A DNA stretch of 64,000 nt, from the NCBI RefSeq assembly GCF_028826155.1, contig NZ_JAQGPN010000001.1:2547501-2611500 (forward strand), read 5' to 3'. The DNA comes from Mesorhizobium shangrilense (GTDB lineage Bacteria > Pseudomonadota > Alphaproteobacteria > Rhizobiales > Rhizobiaceae). Each line of letters starts with the position of its first letter. Position 1 is the stretch's first letter. The translations under genes were made by a program, and so were the position numbers. Positions 25,727 to 34,863 of the stretch are shown here, piece by piece. The notes under the pieces were generated by a model. The model had not been told where the DNA came from. It made no database searches and saw only the letters and a list, made by a program, of their open reading frames with translations.

Positions 25727-26305
25727 CTAGCGGCGGAACTCGAGAACGTCGAGCCTGGATTCGTAGTGAGGGGCAGGGAATTCGATGCGCCATTCCTTCG
25801 CGCCGGTGCGAAAGGCGTAGCCTGCCTGATCCGTCTCGGGGCCTGCGCCGTAGTGCTTGGGCTTTTCTCCCGCGACGAACTGAGAACCGAGATAGACGAG
25901 CCGTTTGTCGCCATCGTCGAAGAAGCGGCCGATGGTGCGCTGCGAGCCGCTGAGCTTTTCAAGCCGCCAGCCGGAGCCGTCGTCAGTGACACGACACCTG
26001 AACCATCCGTATACGACGATCGGCGAAAGGCCGCCCAGCTTGGTCGTGCGGCACTGCCAGTCGCCGGTCATGTCGAAGCCGGAAAATTTCTGCAGCGGCT
26101 TGGCGAGGGACGCTTCGAGCGCGCTGCGATCCATGCTGTCGTCGTCTCCCTTCGCCTCCGCGAGGGCCTGCCGCCTGGTTTCTCCGTAGTTGTCGAGGCG
26201 TATCCGGTCGGCGGGGGTGATCAGCTTCATGATCTCGCCGTCGGCACGAGCCTCTGCTGCCGGAAGAAGGACGAGCAGAGTGAGCAGGCAGGCGCGCAGG
26301 TTCAT
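25727..26305 (-). CDS. secreted DUF4893 protein
   Basis: A 192-residue protein with a signal peptide (MNLRACLLTLLVLLPAAEARA) and the DUF4893 opening ITPADRIRLDNYGETRRQAL at residues 29-48. The mature domain is a beta-rich unit with two cysteines (DWQCRTTK and WFRCRVTD) that may form a disulfide, and ends with RLDVLEFRR. The family is common in Hyphomicrobiales periplasms and has no assigned function. It follows the DUF1638 gene by 16 bp on the same strand and may be co-transcribed with it. Confidence 0.8.
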   Translation of the reverse strand: MNLRACLLTLLVLLPAAEARADGEIMKLITPADRIRLDNYGETRRQALAEAKGDDDSMDRSALEASLAKPLQKFSGFDMTGDWQCRTTKLGGLSPIVVYGWFRCRVTDDGSGWRLEKLSGSQRTIGRFFDDGDKRLVYLGSQFVAGEKPKHYGAGPETDQAGYAFRTGAKEWRIEFPAPHYESRLDVLEFRR

Positions 26306-26321
26306 GGAGTCTCCGGGGCTG

Positions 26322-26972
26322 TCAGGACCTTCGGCCTGCCTCTGCGGCAGCGTTGCGAAGCGCAGGCGTCAGGTCGCCGTAGCCGGTGAAGCGTCGCTCG
26401 TAGGCAAGTCCGAGCATCCTGGCCGCATCCTCCGCGACCTTGTCGAGTTCCGGATTTTCGGTTTGGGCAAGGTAGACGAGCTTTTCGTAATTGCCGAAAT
26501 AGTCCGGGATCAACTCGGGATGGCGGTCGAGACCCAGCGGCCGGACGAAGAACGCCTCGAACTGGCGGCAGAGAAAATCGGTCATGTAGAAGCACAGCAT
26601 GTCCGCTTCGCCTGACGCCGCGAATGCGTCGAGCCCCTGGTAGAAGGCGAAGCAGTGCGGTCCCCCGACGCGCTCCACGCCGTGCTTTTGCAAAACCTTG
26701 TCGAGCAGGCCGCCGGTGCCGCAGTCGGCATAGCCGGCGAAGATCTCCCCATAGCCGTCCGCCTTTGCCTCCAGGATGGCTTTCTCCATCGCAGGCGCGA
26801 TCCTGTCCGGGTAGAAGTGGAACTCGGCCGGCAGGCAGGTGAGATCGAGATGATCCAGCCCGAAAGCCGCCTTCACGGCGAGAATTTCCCGCGCGATCAT
26901 GCCGCAGGCAATCACCCGCAACCGGGACTGTCCCGTTTCGTTCTCGGTAATTTGTTCGGTCATGGAACCCAT
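26322..26972 (-). CDS. DUF1638 protein, linked to methylamine-type methyltransferases
   Basis: A 216-residue protein with the DUF1638 pattern. Cys23 lies in ACGMIAREI, Cys46 in CLPAEFHFYPDRI, Cys84 in YADCGTGG and Cys107 in GGPHCFAFYQG, with an HFYP motif between. Spaced cysteines and a conserved His suggest a metal or corrinoid ligand set. The family tends to sit beside corrinoid-dependent methyltransferase genes in methanogens and bacteria but has no proven activity. ATG 26972 has GAGG seven bases upstream. It is divergent from a tiny lipoprotein gene and 465 bp from the corrinoid protein gene, which agrees with that link. Confidence 0.8.
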   Translation of the reverse strand: MGSMTEQITENETGQSRLRVIACGMIAREILAVKAAFGLDHLDLTCLPAEFHFYPDRIAPAMEKAILEAKADGYGEIFAGYADCGTGGLLDKVLQKHGVERVGGPHCFAFYQGLDAFAASGEADMLCFYMTDFLCRQFEAFFVRPLGLDRHPELIPDYFGNYEKLVYLAQTENPELDKVAEDAARMLGLAYERRFTGYGDLTPALRNAAAEAGRRS

Positions 26973-27023
26973 GCGGCGCCTCGCCGTTGCAAGGATTACT
27001 AGTCGAAAAGGGAGACACCGTCC

Positions 27024-27158
27024 ATGAAACTCGCCCGCCTAGTTCCCATCGCGGCATTGATCGGCGCCATGCTTGTCGCGTCGTGCGCCAACACCGTGCG
27101 CGGCGTCGGCAGGGACGTGAAGGCGACCGCGAACGCTGTCGAGGACACCGTCAACTAG
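27024..27158 (+). CDS. entericidin-like small lipoprotein
   Basis: A 44-residue protein with a lipoprotein signal (LIGAMLVASC, Cys21 as the lipid site) and the short mature sequence ANTVRGVGRDVKATANAVED. This is the entericidin A/B pattern: a tiny amphipathic helix held to the membrane. GGGAG at 27010-27014 supports the start. In enterobacteria entericidins form a toxin/antidote pair in stationary phase; in alphaproteobacteria they occur alone and respond to stress. It is followed by another small lipoprotein gene and may share its promoter. Confidence 0.8.
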   Translation: MKLARLVPIAALIGAMLVASCANTVRGVGRDVKATANAVEDTVN

Positions 27159-27239
27159 AACCGGCGGGATCTGCGCCTCGCCGGGAAGATGGCCGTCATG
27201 GGCCACGTTGTCTCTTCATCACACCGGATGGAGAGACAG

Positions 27240-27413
27240 ATGTCGTTTGCACGAATCCGTTGCGTCTCGATGCTCCTATTGGCCCTCGCGGTCACCGCTG
27301 CCTGCCAGTCCACCAGCAGAACCTCCGGAGGTTCTGGAGGCGGCATGTCGGGCATGTCCGACAGCAGTTCGCCCTCTACAGGCGGCATGTCGGGAAACAG
27401 CGGCTCCTACTGA
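27240..27413 (+). CDS. tiny Gly/Ser/Met-rich lipoprotein
   Basis: A 57-residue protein with a lipobox (ALAVTAAC, Cys23) followed by a low-complexity mature part with two related units ending GGMSGMS and GGMSGNS. GGAGAG lies just before ATG 27240; the frame extends to 27189 but the added residues have no signal function. The repeats hint at an unordered linker or a metal-touching methionine tail. No family known to me. It converges with the corrinoid gene, the stops being 23 bp apart. Confidence 0.65.
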   Translation: MSFARIRCVSMLLLALAVTAACQSTSRTSGGSGGGMSGMSDSSSPSTGGMSGNSGSY

Positions 27414-27436
27414 GCCGCTCTGGAAGCGACGGTCCT

Positions 27437-28135
<699 letters not shown>

Positions 28136-28385
28136 GTTTCACTCCCAAGAGCGGCGACAGCCGCTTGCCAATCGGAATGTCGGAGCCATAGGTATCCCGT
28201 GACCCCGGCAGAGCCATAGCCGATTTGCGACTTCGTACAAGAGGAAAGCGACCGGACGCACAACCGTCGGCCTTGTCGATTTTGCGACAGGCGTTGGCGC
28301 TGGCGGGCCGTTTCCCCTAGGGTGCTCGGCTACGATCCAGCGCGAAGAACCGCCCGGGCGGCCGAATCGCGTTTCAGGGACTGCA
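28136..28385. promoter_or_regulatory. divergent control region of the corrinoid and MttB genes
   Basis: For the corrinoid gene, GTCGC half-sites on the minus strand at 28252-28248 and 28231-28227 are 21 bp apart, and a GATACC box follows 35 bases on. Another minus-strand copy, GTCGCAAAA, starts at 28288 and overlaps TGTCG-N6-CGACA. No strong -35 is seen, which fits a need for an activator. Confidence 0.45.
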
Positions 28386-29966
28386 ATGATGGACGAAAAA
28401 CTTGGCGGCGAAGCCGAATCTGCGGGCGCAAGGCGCTCGCGCGCAGACCGAGGCGGCGGCGCCGCGGCGCGGCGCGCGGCGCGCTCCGGCGGAGGACCGG
28501 GCCAGTCGCTGACCTACATCCGTCGCAGAATCGGCGTTTACGAGGTGCTGGACGAGGAGGGTCTCGCTCTCATCGAGAAGAACGCCGACACCATCCTCGA
28601 GGAAGTCGGCATCGAATTCCGCGATGACGCCGAGGCTCTGGAACTGTTCCGGCAGGCCGGCGCCGACGTGCGCGGGGAGAGGGTGCATTTTCCGCGCGGT
28701 CTGCCGCGGTCGCTTCTGAAGACCGCGCCTTCGATCTACACGCAGCATGCCCGCAATCCGGACCGCAATGTCGAGATCGGCGGCAAGGGGACGGTGTTCG
28801 CGCCGGTCTACGGCCCGCCCTTCGTGCGCGACCTCGACGGCAAGCGCCGCTACGCGACGATCGAGGATTTCAACAACTTCGTAAAACTCTCCTACATGGC
28901 GCCGTCGATCCACCATTCCGGGGGAACGGTGTGCGAGCCCGTGGACGTCCCGGTGAACAAGCGTCACCTGGACATGATCTACGCCCACATAAAATACACC
29001 GACAAGCCGTTCATGGGATCGGTGACCGCGCCGGAACGCGCGGAGGACACGATGGCGATGGCCAAGATCGTGTTCGGCGACGATTTCGTCGAGAACAACA
29101 CGGTGCTGACCAGCCTCATCAACGCCAACTCGCCGATGGTCTTCGACGAGACGATGCTGGGGGCGCTGAAGGTCTACGCCCGCCACAACCAGGCCTGCAT
29201 CGTGACGCCGTTCATCCTGGCCGGCGCGATGAGCCCGGTCACGGTCGCTGGCACGCTGACGCAGGTGCTGGCGGAGGTTCTGGCCGGCGCGTCGCTCACT
29301 CAGCTGATCAGGCCCGGCGCGCCGGTGCTTTTCGGCACCTTCGCCTCCTCGATCTCGATGCAGTCGGGCGCGCCGACATTTGGGACGCCGGAGCCGTCGC
29401 TGGTGTCGTATGGCGCGGCGCAGCTCGCGCGACGCCTCGGCCTGCCGTTCCGCACGGGCGGCTCGCTCTGCGCCTCCAAGGTGGCGGATGCGCAGGCCGC
29501 CTATGAGAGCGCCAACACGCTGAATTCCACCTTGCTCGCCGGCACCAATTTTGTCCTGCACGCAGCGGGGTGGCTCGAGGGCGGACTGTCGTCCGGCTAT
29601 GAAAAGTTCATGATGGACATCGACCAGCTCGGCATGCAGCAGAGGTTTGCCGAGGGCGTCGACCTTTCCGAGAACGGACAGGCGATGGATGCCATCCGGC
29701 AGGTCGGTCCCGGCAGCCATTTCCTCGGCTGCGATCACACGCAGGCGAATTTCCAGACCGCCTTCTACCGGTCGAACATCGCCGACAACAATTCCTACGA
29801 GCAGTGGCTGGCCGAAGGCGAGAAGCGCGCGGATCAACGCGCCAATGAACTCGCGCGGCGCTGGCTGGAGAGCTACGAAGCGCCCCTGCTCGATCAAGGC
29901 ATCGACGACGGCCTGAGGGACTTCATCGCCAGGAAGAAGGAGTCCATGCCAGACGCCTTCACTTGA
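28386..29966 (+). CDS. trimethylamine methyltransferase family (MttB) protein, non-pyrrolysine, copy 1
   Basis: A 526-residue MttB-superfamily TIM barrel. Typical stretches are LTYIRRRIGVYEVL, ADTILEEVGIEF, TLTQVLAEVLAG and GWLEGGLSSGYEKFMMDIDQL. The true trimethylamine enzyme needs an in-frame amber codon for pyrrolysine; here the frame is unbroken, so it belongs to the group acting on quaternary amines such as glycine betaine, proline betaine or carnitine. The exact amine is unknown. Residues 16-37 are an Arg/Gly/Ala-rich unordered lead (RADRGGGAAARRAAR) not needed for the fold. It shares a divergent promoter with the corrinoid carrier. Confidence 0.92.
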   Translation: MMDEKLGGEAESAGARRSRADRGGGAAARRAARSGGGPGQSLTYIRRRIGVYEVLDEEGLALIEKNADTILEEVGIEFRDDAEALELFRQAGADVRGERVHFPRGLPRSLLKTAPSIYTQHARNPDRNVEIGGKGTVFAPVYGPPFVRDLDGKRRYATIEDFNNFVKLSYMAPSIHHSGGTVCEPVDVPVNKRHLDMIYAHIKYTDKPFMGSVTAPERAEDTMAMAKIVFGDDFVENNTVLTSLINANSPMVFDETMLGALKVYARHNQACIVTPFILAGAMSPVTVAGTLTQVLAEVLAGASLTQLIRPGAPVLFGTFASSISMQSGAPTFGTPEPSLVSYGAAQLARRLGLPFRTGGSLCASKVADAQAAYESANTLNSTLLAGTNFVLHAAGWLEGGLSSGYEKFMMDIDQLGMQQRFAEGVDLSENGQAMDAIRQVGPGSHFLGCDHTQANFQTAFYRSNIADNNSYEQWLAEGEKRADQRANELARRWLESYEAPLLDQGIDDGLRDFIARKKESMPDAFT

Positions 29967-30343
29967 AAGGAGCCCGATTCAGGCCGGGCTAAAGTGGCCA
30001 ACATCATCCACAAGGAAGTCTGGCGCAGCGCCTTCAAGCGGACGCCGGGCGAGGGGTGACGTGTTGTCTCCAACCAGGGCCGTTGATGCTTCGGACCGGG
30101 TGATCGCGCAATTGGATCGCGACGCGGGGACCTTGAAGGTTGGCCAGGGGGCGGAAGCAGGGAGCACGCAGCCAGCGCGTGCAATCGGAGAGGATAGGCC
30201 ACTTCGACCGTGGCGACGGCCTCGCTCTCTTGCGGAGGTAATGCAATGTGGCGAAGACCACTCAGCATTACCCTTAGAATCACGAAGACCCGGACGAGCT
30301 GGTCGATCAGCGTCCGGGTCCAAGTGACTACCTAAGGAAACGG
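29967..30343 (+). other. gap after MttB copy 1, no sound gene
   Basis: About 375 bp with GC-rich and mixed sections. A frame at 29993-30059 ends KRTPGEG and vaguely recalls an AraC C-terminus, but it is too short to call. An inverted repeat CCCGGACG/CGTCCGGG lies near 30290-30318. Nothing else is supported. Confidence 0.5.
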
Positions 30344-30486
30344 ATGGGCGGAGAAATCCGTCCATCCACTCCGGAACAGAAGATAACGCGGATCGGGAGA
30401 AGTTCCAAGAACCGGGCAAGACATGCCTGAGCTGCGGTTGGCGAACAGCAGAATGGTGCTTCTGCGACAAGTTTGAGGGCCGATGA
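30344..30486 (+). pseudogene. possible frameshifted small cysteine protein
   Basis: ATG 30344 has AAGGA five bases before it and opens MGGEIRPSTPEQK, but that frame stops after 28 codons. In the next frame the text continues EKFQEPGKTCLSCGWR and then EWCFCDKFEGR, with a CxxC and a CxC pair, ending in a TGA that overlaps the next start by ATGA. One missing base would join the halves. It could be a decayed metal-binding mini-protein or chance. Confidence 0.35.
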
Positions 30487-31181
30487 GGAGTTCATCTACA
30501 TCAAAGCTTGATGAGATCACGGCGGCCCTCTCGCCACATGGCCTCATCCTTCGCGGTGGGTTCAACTTTGCTGCTGCGGATGACGCGCCGCCCGGCCCGT
30601 CGGGCGCGGCGGCCAGGACCGTCGTCCTGGTCGGCAATGCCGGCGCGGCCTACTGGTCGCATTTCCAGCATTGGCGCGAGCAGCAGCCTGCGGCCCTCGC
30701 CAATCCACTCGACACATGGTCGCGCAATGTGATCGGCGCTGTGGCGGAACAACTCGGCGCCCGTGCCGTCTCGCCGTCCGATGTGCCCTATCTGCCGTTC
30801 CAGCAATGGGCGATGCGTGCGGAGAGTTTGAAGCCGTCGCCGCTCGGCATTCTCATGCACCCGATCTATGGCCTCTGGCACGCCTACCGGGGCGCGCTGC
30901 TCTTCGCGGCTGAGATTCCGATTCAAGCGCCTGACAAAGCGATTCATCTTTGCGATGCATGTAGCGGAAAACCTTGCCTGAAAACCTGTCCGGTCGATGC
31001 CTATTCGGAAACCACGTTCGACTATTCCGGCTGTGTCGAGCATGTCCGCAGCCCGGGCGGATCGCGATGCCGGTCTGTTGGCTGCCTCGATCGCAACGCG
31101 TGCCCGCAAGGCGAGACGTTCCGCTATCCGCCCGCCGTACAGGCATTTCACATGGCGAGCTACATCAGGCAGAAAGGCTGA
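30483..31181 (+). CDS. CblC/QueG-like cobalamin-domain protein with C-terminal Fe-S clusters
   Basis: A 232-residue protein. Its C-terminal third is a two-cluster ferredoxin: Cys157, Cys160, Cys165 and Cys169 in CDACSGKPCLKTCP, then Cys184, Cys196, Cys201 and Cys207. The N-terminal 150 residues recall the cobalamin fold of human MMACHC (CblC) and of QueG and reductive dehalogenases. The best match is GILMHPIYGLWHAYRGALLF against the HPxxGxWxxxRG line of CblC, with NPLD at 74-77. B12 domain followed by Fe-S domain is also the QueG order. Next to a corrinoid methyltransferase, it could reduce or load cobalamin. Plain ferredoxin is the cautious label. Confidence 0.7.
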   Translation: MRSSSTSKLDEITAALSPHGLILRGGFNFAAADDAPPGPSGAAARTVVLVGNAGAAYWSHFQHWREQQPAALANPLDTWSRNVIGAVAEQLGARAVSPSDVPYLPFQQWAMRAESLKPSPLGILMHPIYGLWHAYRGALLFAAEIPIQAPDKAIHLCDACSGKPCLKTCPVDAYSETTFDYSGCVEHVRSPGGSRCRSVGCLDRNACPQGETFRYPPAVQAFHMASYIRQKG

Positions 31182-32544
31182 GGGACGGCTCTTCTTCCGG
31201 ATCACGCAGCACCCACACGTGGACGGGCTCGTCGCGGCCGCGAATGCTGACCAGCCCACGGTCCTCGGCGTCGATCCGGATGTTGCCGTCGTTCTCGCGC
31301 CGTGCGGCCTGGATGAGCGCATCGCCAAGGCACACGTTCACGCCCAGTTCTCGACCGAGCGCCTGTAGGCGGCTGGCGACGTTGACGGTGTCGCCGACCA
31401 CCGCGAAGGACAGGCTGCGCTCGCTGCCGACGGCGCCAAGTACGGCGGGACCGAACTGCGCCCCGATCCGAACGTCGAGCGGCGGCAATCCAGCCTCCGC
31501 CCGGCTGGCGTTCCATTTGTGCAGCGCGAGAACGATCCCCTCCGCGCAGCGAATGGCGCGCGTGGCGTCGTCAGACCCGGCGCGCGGCACTCCGAATGTC
31601 GCCATGATACAGTCGCCGATATAGTTGTCGACGGTTCCGCCATTGTCGAACACCACCTGCTCCATACGGCGGTGGAACTGGCGCAGCAGTTCGAACACCT
31701 CTTCGGCCGGATGGTCCTCGGAATAGGATGTGAAGTCGACGATGTCCGCGAACAGCACGGCCATGTCCTGCCGCCGTACCGGCCCGAACGGCTCGTCCTC
31801 GGAGGCCAGTTCATCGACGACGTTAGGCGAGAAATGCCGCGCCAGGTTGACGCGCGCCCGCTCGGCCTTGATGTAGTCGTCGGCAAGGCGCCGCGACCGC
31901 GACACCACCAGGGCGATGATCGCCGCGATGATCAGGATGACGAAGATATTGGCCGCCTGATCGACGGTGTCGACGAAATTGGCGTTGAGATGGAACCGCA
32001 GGCGCTCGTTGAGCGCCAGGCCGTAAAGCCGCGTGGCTGGGATAATCGTGGTCGGCTGCGCCGCCACCCAGATCACTGCCCCGAGCCATGACATGGCGGC
32101 CGCGATCCCCAGCCATGCGGCCAGCCGCGGCGACAGGCTGAGCGCGCCCAGGCAGACGAAGACCAGGAGGAACTTGAAGCCGCTCAGACGCAACTGCATG
32201 GCGGGCGGCAAGGCATCTCCCCCAAAGGGGTTCGGCGCGATCAGCAATACCGTCACCAGGACGATATCGAAGGTGCCGATGACGTAACCGAGCCACGGCG
32301 CATCGCGCCGCCGGCGCAGCAGCAGGTACTGGATGTAGCCGGAGAGGAAGAGGAGGAAGAGCACCCCCAGCCCGAACAGCAGGGCGGGGCTCCACTTGCT
32401 GACCAGTGCGATGAAGGAGGCGATGGCTACCAGCGAGGCGGTGCGGGCCCAGAACTGCAGCTTCGCGCCCTCGCGTTCGGCGCGGACAAGCAGGTTCTTC
32501 AGCCGCGAGCGCCGGCGCAGTTCGAGAGTCCCAGTTGTCGCCAT
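31165..32544 (-). CDS. class III adenylate/guanylate cyclase with membrane domain
   Basis: A 459-residue protein. About six membrane helices (40-225) precede a class III cyclase domain (about 255-440). The domain has MAVLFADIVDFTSYSE with the metal aspartates, NYIGDCIMATFG, and FAVVGDTVNVASRLQ with the late substrate-side residues. It makes cyclic AMP from ATP at the inner membrane in response to an unknown signal. ATG 32544 was chosen over a TTG at 32583. The 3' end overlaps the Fe-S gene by 17 bp, tail to tail. Rhizobia carry many such cyclases, so this one is ordinary. Confidence 0.9.
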   Translation of the reverse strand: MATTGTLELRRRSRLKNLLVRAEREGAKLQFWARTASLVAIASFIALVSKWSPALLFGLGVLFLLFLSGYIQYLLLRRRRDAPWLGYVIGTFDIVLVTVLLIAPNPFGGDALPPAMQLRLSGFKFLLVFVCLGALSLSPRLAAWLGIAAAMSWLGAVIWVAAQPTTIIPATRLYGLALNERLRFHLNANFVDTVDQAANIFVILIIAAIIALVVSRSRRLADDYIKAERARVNLARHFSPNVVDELASEDEPFGPVRRQDMAVLFADIVDFTSYSEDHPAEEVFELLRQFHRRMEQVVFDNGGTVDNYIGDCIMATFGVPRAGSDDATRAIRCAEGIVLALHKWNASRAEAGLPPLDVRIGAQFGPAVLGAVGSERSLSFAVVGDTVNVASRLQALGRELGVNVCLGDALIQAARRENDGNIRIDAEDRGLVSIRGRDEPVHVWVLRDPEEEPSLSLSA

Positions 32545-32790
32545 GCCGTGCTGCCGCTTTTCCCAAGCCTCCCGAGACGCCAAGCTGGGGATGACGGGGC
32601 GTCATTACCAGTCTCATCCGCGCATATGTCTCACGATTCCGTGGGGTGGCGAAAGCTTGCGAACGTCGGTCGCTCATTCCGACCGACTGGGCTTTCACCA
32701 CGTTGCGTCGTTGCGGATTTGTTTTGCGGTTGTCTTGCGCGACATCGAGGGTAGACATGCGCTCGAGGCAGGCACTGTACGGAGGCGACG

Positions 32791-33519
32791 ATGAACAGGC
32801 GCAACATCGACATCAGGACAAAGGATGGCGTTGCGAAGGCCGGCATTTTCGGTGCGGCTGAGGGGCGAGCGGGCGTTATTCTCTACATGGATGCCTTCGG
32901 GCCGCGCCCCGCGCTGGACGCCATGGCGTCGCGGCTGGCCGACAACGGCTATGCCGTGCTGGTGCCGGACCTGTTCTACCGGCAAGGCGCATATGGGCCG
33001 CTCGACGCCAAAACTGCCTTCGCCGACGACAAGGCCGGCGCCTGGCTTCGTGAGACGATGGCCGCGACCAGCCAGGCAATGACCGTGGACGACACCTGGG
33101 CCTTCCTGGATGCACTGGCTGGGGAGGGCGTCACGGGTCCGGTCGGCGCGGTAGGCTATTGCATGGGCGGCGCACGGGCGCTGAATGCCGCTGCTTCATA
33201 TCCCGACAGCATCGCGGCTGCTGCCAGCTTCCATGGCGGCAACCTGGCGTCGGACGCCGCCGACAGCCCGCATCGGCACGCCGCCGACATCAAGGCGAAG
33301 GTCTATGTCGGCGTGGCCGGAGTCGACCGCAGCTTTCCGCCGGAGCAGTCCGCTCGGCTGGCCGAGGCGCTGCGCACGGCGGAGGTCGACCACATCATCG
33401 AGAACTATGTCGGCATGGCGCACGGTTGGGCGGTGCCCGACCACAGCGCGTTCAATGCGGCGGGTGCGGAGCGCCACTGGCGACGGCTCCTAACCTTCTT
33501 CGGGGAAGCGCTGGCCTAA
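32791..33519 (+). CDS. dienelactone hydrolase family protein
   Basis: A 242-residue alpha/beta hydrolase with the dienelactone hydrolase triad: Cys in GYCMGGARAL near 124, Asp in GVAGVDRSF near 176 and His in GMAHGWAVPDHSAF near 208. The opening GVILYMDAFGPRPALDAMA is the family's first strand. Members open lactone rings in aromatic breakdown, though many act on other esters. It stands alone, 110 bp before a flavoprotein gene. Family firm, substrate unknown. Confidence 0.88.
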   Translation: MNRRNIDIRTKDGVAKAGIFGAAEGRAGVILYMDAFGPRPALDAMASRLADNGYAVLVPDLFYRQGAYGPLDAKTAFADDKAGAWLRETMAATSQAMTVDDTWAFLDALAGEGVTGPVGAVGYCMGGARALNAAASYPDSIAAAASFHGGNLASDAADSPHRHAADIKAKVYVGVAGVDRSFPPEQSARLAEALRTAEVDHIIENYVGMAHGWAVPDHSAFNAAGAERHWRRLLTFFGEALA

Positions 33520-33629
33520 CTTCCAGTTTTGTCATCCCGACGGGTTCGGTTATCAGGCACCGACAGCTTTGGCCGGCGGAGAAGATGGTTGGTGCGGAAG
33601 CATCGGTGAGCCAGCGGGAACAAGACGAA

Positions 33630-34808
33630 ATGCAGTCCTTTGATGTGGTGGTGATCGGCGCCGGCGCTGCGGGCATGATGTGCGCCGTTGAAGCGGGCAA
33701 GCGCGGTCGTTCGGTGCTGATCGTCGATCATGCAGCAAAGCCTGGCGAGAAGATCCGCATATCGGGCGGCGGCCGCTGCAACTTCACCAATATCCATGCG
33801 AGCCCAAAGAACTTTCTCTCGCAAAACGCGCATTTCTGCATATCGGCGCTGAGTCGCTACACCCAGCGCGACTTCATCGCGCTCGTGGAGCGTCACGGTA
33901 TCGCCTACCACGAAAAGACGCTTGGACAGCTGTTTTGCGATGGGTCGGCGCGGCAGATCATCGACATGATGGTCTGGGAAATGCAGGCCAATGGCGTCGA
34001 ATTGCGGCTGTCGACTACGGTTGAGGAAGCCAGCAAGACCGCCGACGGGTTTGAACTCGTTCTCTCGGGCCGCAAGGTCGCTTGCAGGTCGCTGGTGGTG
34101 GCGTGCGGCGGCAAGTCGATCCCCAAGATGGGCGCGACCGGCTTCGGCTACGAACTGGCAGCGCGGTTCGGGTTGCCCGTCGTCGAGACGCGGCCGGCAC
34201 TGGTGCCGCTGACCTTCGACGCCAATACGCTGGCGAAGCTGGCGCCGCTTTCAGGCATTGCGGTCGATGCCGAGGTCGCCTGCGGCAAGACCAGGTTCTC
34301 GGAAGCCATGCTGTTCACCCACCGCGGAATCAGCGGGCCATCGATCCTGCAGATCTCGTCCTACTGGCGCGAGGGCGACGAGATCGCGATCTCGATGCTA
34401 CCGGGAACGGATGTGGCTGCCGAGCTGCGCGAGGCCAAGCGCGCCAATGGGCGGCAGGCGCTGCAAACGGCGCTCGCAGCCTATCTGCCGAAGAAGCTGG
34501 CGCAGGCGATCGCCGAGCGCACCGGTTTTGACGGCAATCTCGCCGGCCTATCCGATGCGCAGCTGAAGACGGTCGATACGGCCGTCAATCAATGGCGCAT
34601 CAAGCCGGCTGGCTCGGAAGGCTACCGGACCGCGGAGGTCACGCTGGGCGGTGTCGACACCGCGGCGCTCGACCAGAAGACGATGCAGGTCAGATCCGTG
34701 CAGGGCCTGTTCTTCATCGGCGAGGTGGTCGATGTCACCGGCTGGCTGGGAGGCTACAATTTCCAGTGGGCATGGTCGTCCGGTTGGGTCGCAGGGCAGG
34801 CGGCCTAG
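33630..34808 (+). CDS. YhiN/HI0933-family flavoprotein
   Basis: A 392-residue FAD protein opening MQSFDVVVIGAGAAGMMCA, with the second family mark GGGRCNFTN at residues 47-55 and the closing GWLGGYNFQWAWSSGWVAG that folds back on FAD. This is the YhiN (BaiN-like, aminoacetone oxidase-labelled) family, whose true reaction is not settled. An ATG at 33585 with GGAG close by is an alternative start and would add 15 residues; I chose 33630 because family members begin at that point. It converges with the SDR gene. Confidence 0.88.
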   Translation: MQSFDVVVIGAGAAGMMCAVEAGKRGRSVLIVDHAAKPGEKIRISGGGRCNFTNIHASPKNFLSQNAHFCISALSRYTQRDFIALVERHGIAYHEKTLGQLFCDGSARQIIDMMVWEMQANGVELRLSTTVEEASKTADGFELVLSGRKVACRSLVVACGGKSIPKMGATGFGYELAARFGLPVVETRPALVPLTFDANTLAKLAPLSGIAVDAEVACGKTRFSEAMLFTHRGISGPSILQISSYWREGDEIAISMLPGTDVAAELREAKRANGRQALQTALAAYLPKKLAQAIAERTGFDGNLAGLSDAQLKTVDTAVNQWRIKPAGSEGYRTAEVTLGGVDTAALDQKTMQVRSVQGLFFIGEVVDVTGWLGGYNFQWAWSSGWVAGQAA

Positions 34809-34863
34809 AAGGCACGCGGGTTGCGCGGAGCGGCCCGCGCAACTGTGCCTGTCAGCGGGACGG

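Noticed and set aside
23951..26389. Plus-strand frame of 812 codons across three minus-strand genes
   Set aside because: It crosses the intergenic gaps of formyltransferase, ExoD and DUF4893 genes, whose own frames carry family motifs; high GC keeps antisense frames open.
28386..29966. Pyrrolysine-containing trimethylamine methyltransferase
   Set aside because: No in-frame amber codon in either MttB gene and no pyl genes in the window; both are full length without it.
29993..30059. Remnant of an AraC regulator C-terminus
   Set aside because: Only about 22 residues with a loose likeness; no helix-turn-helix upstream in any frame.
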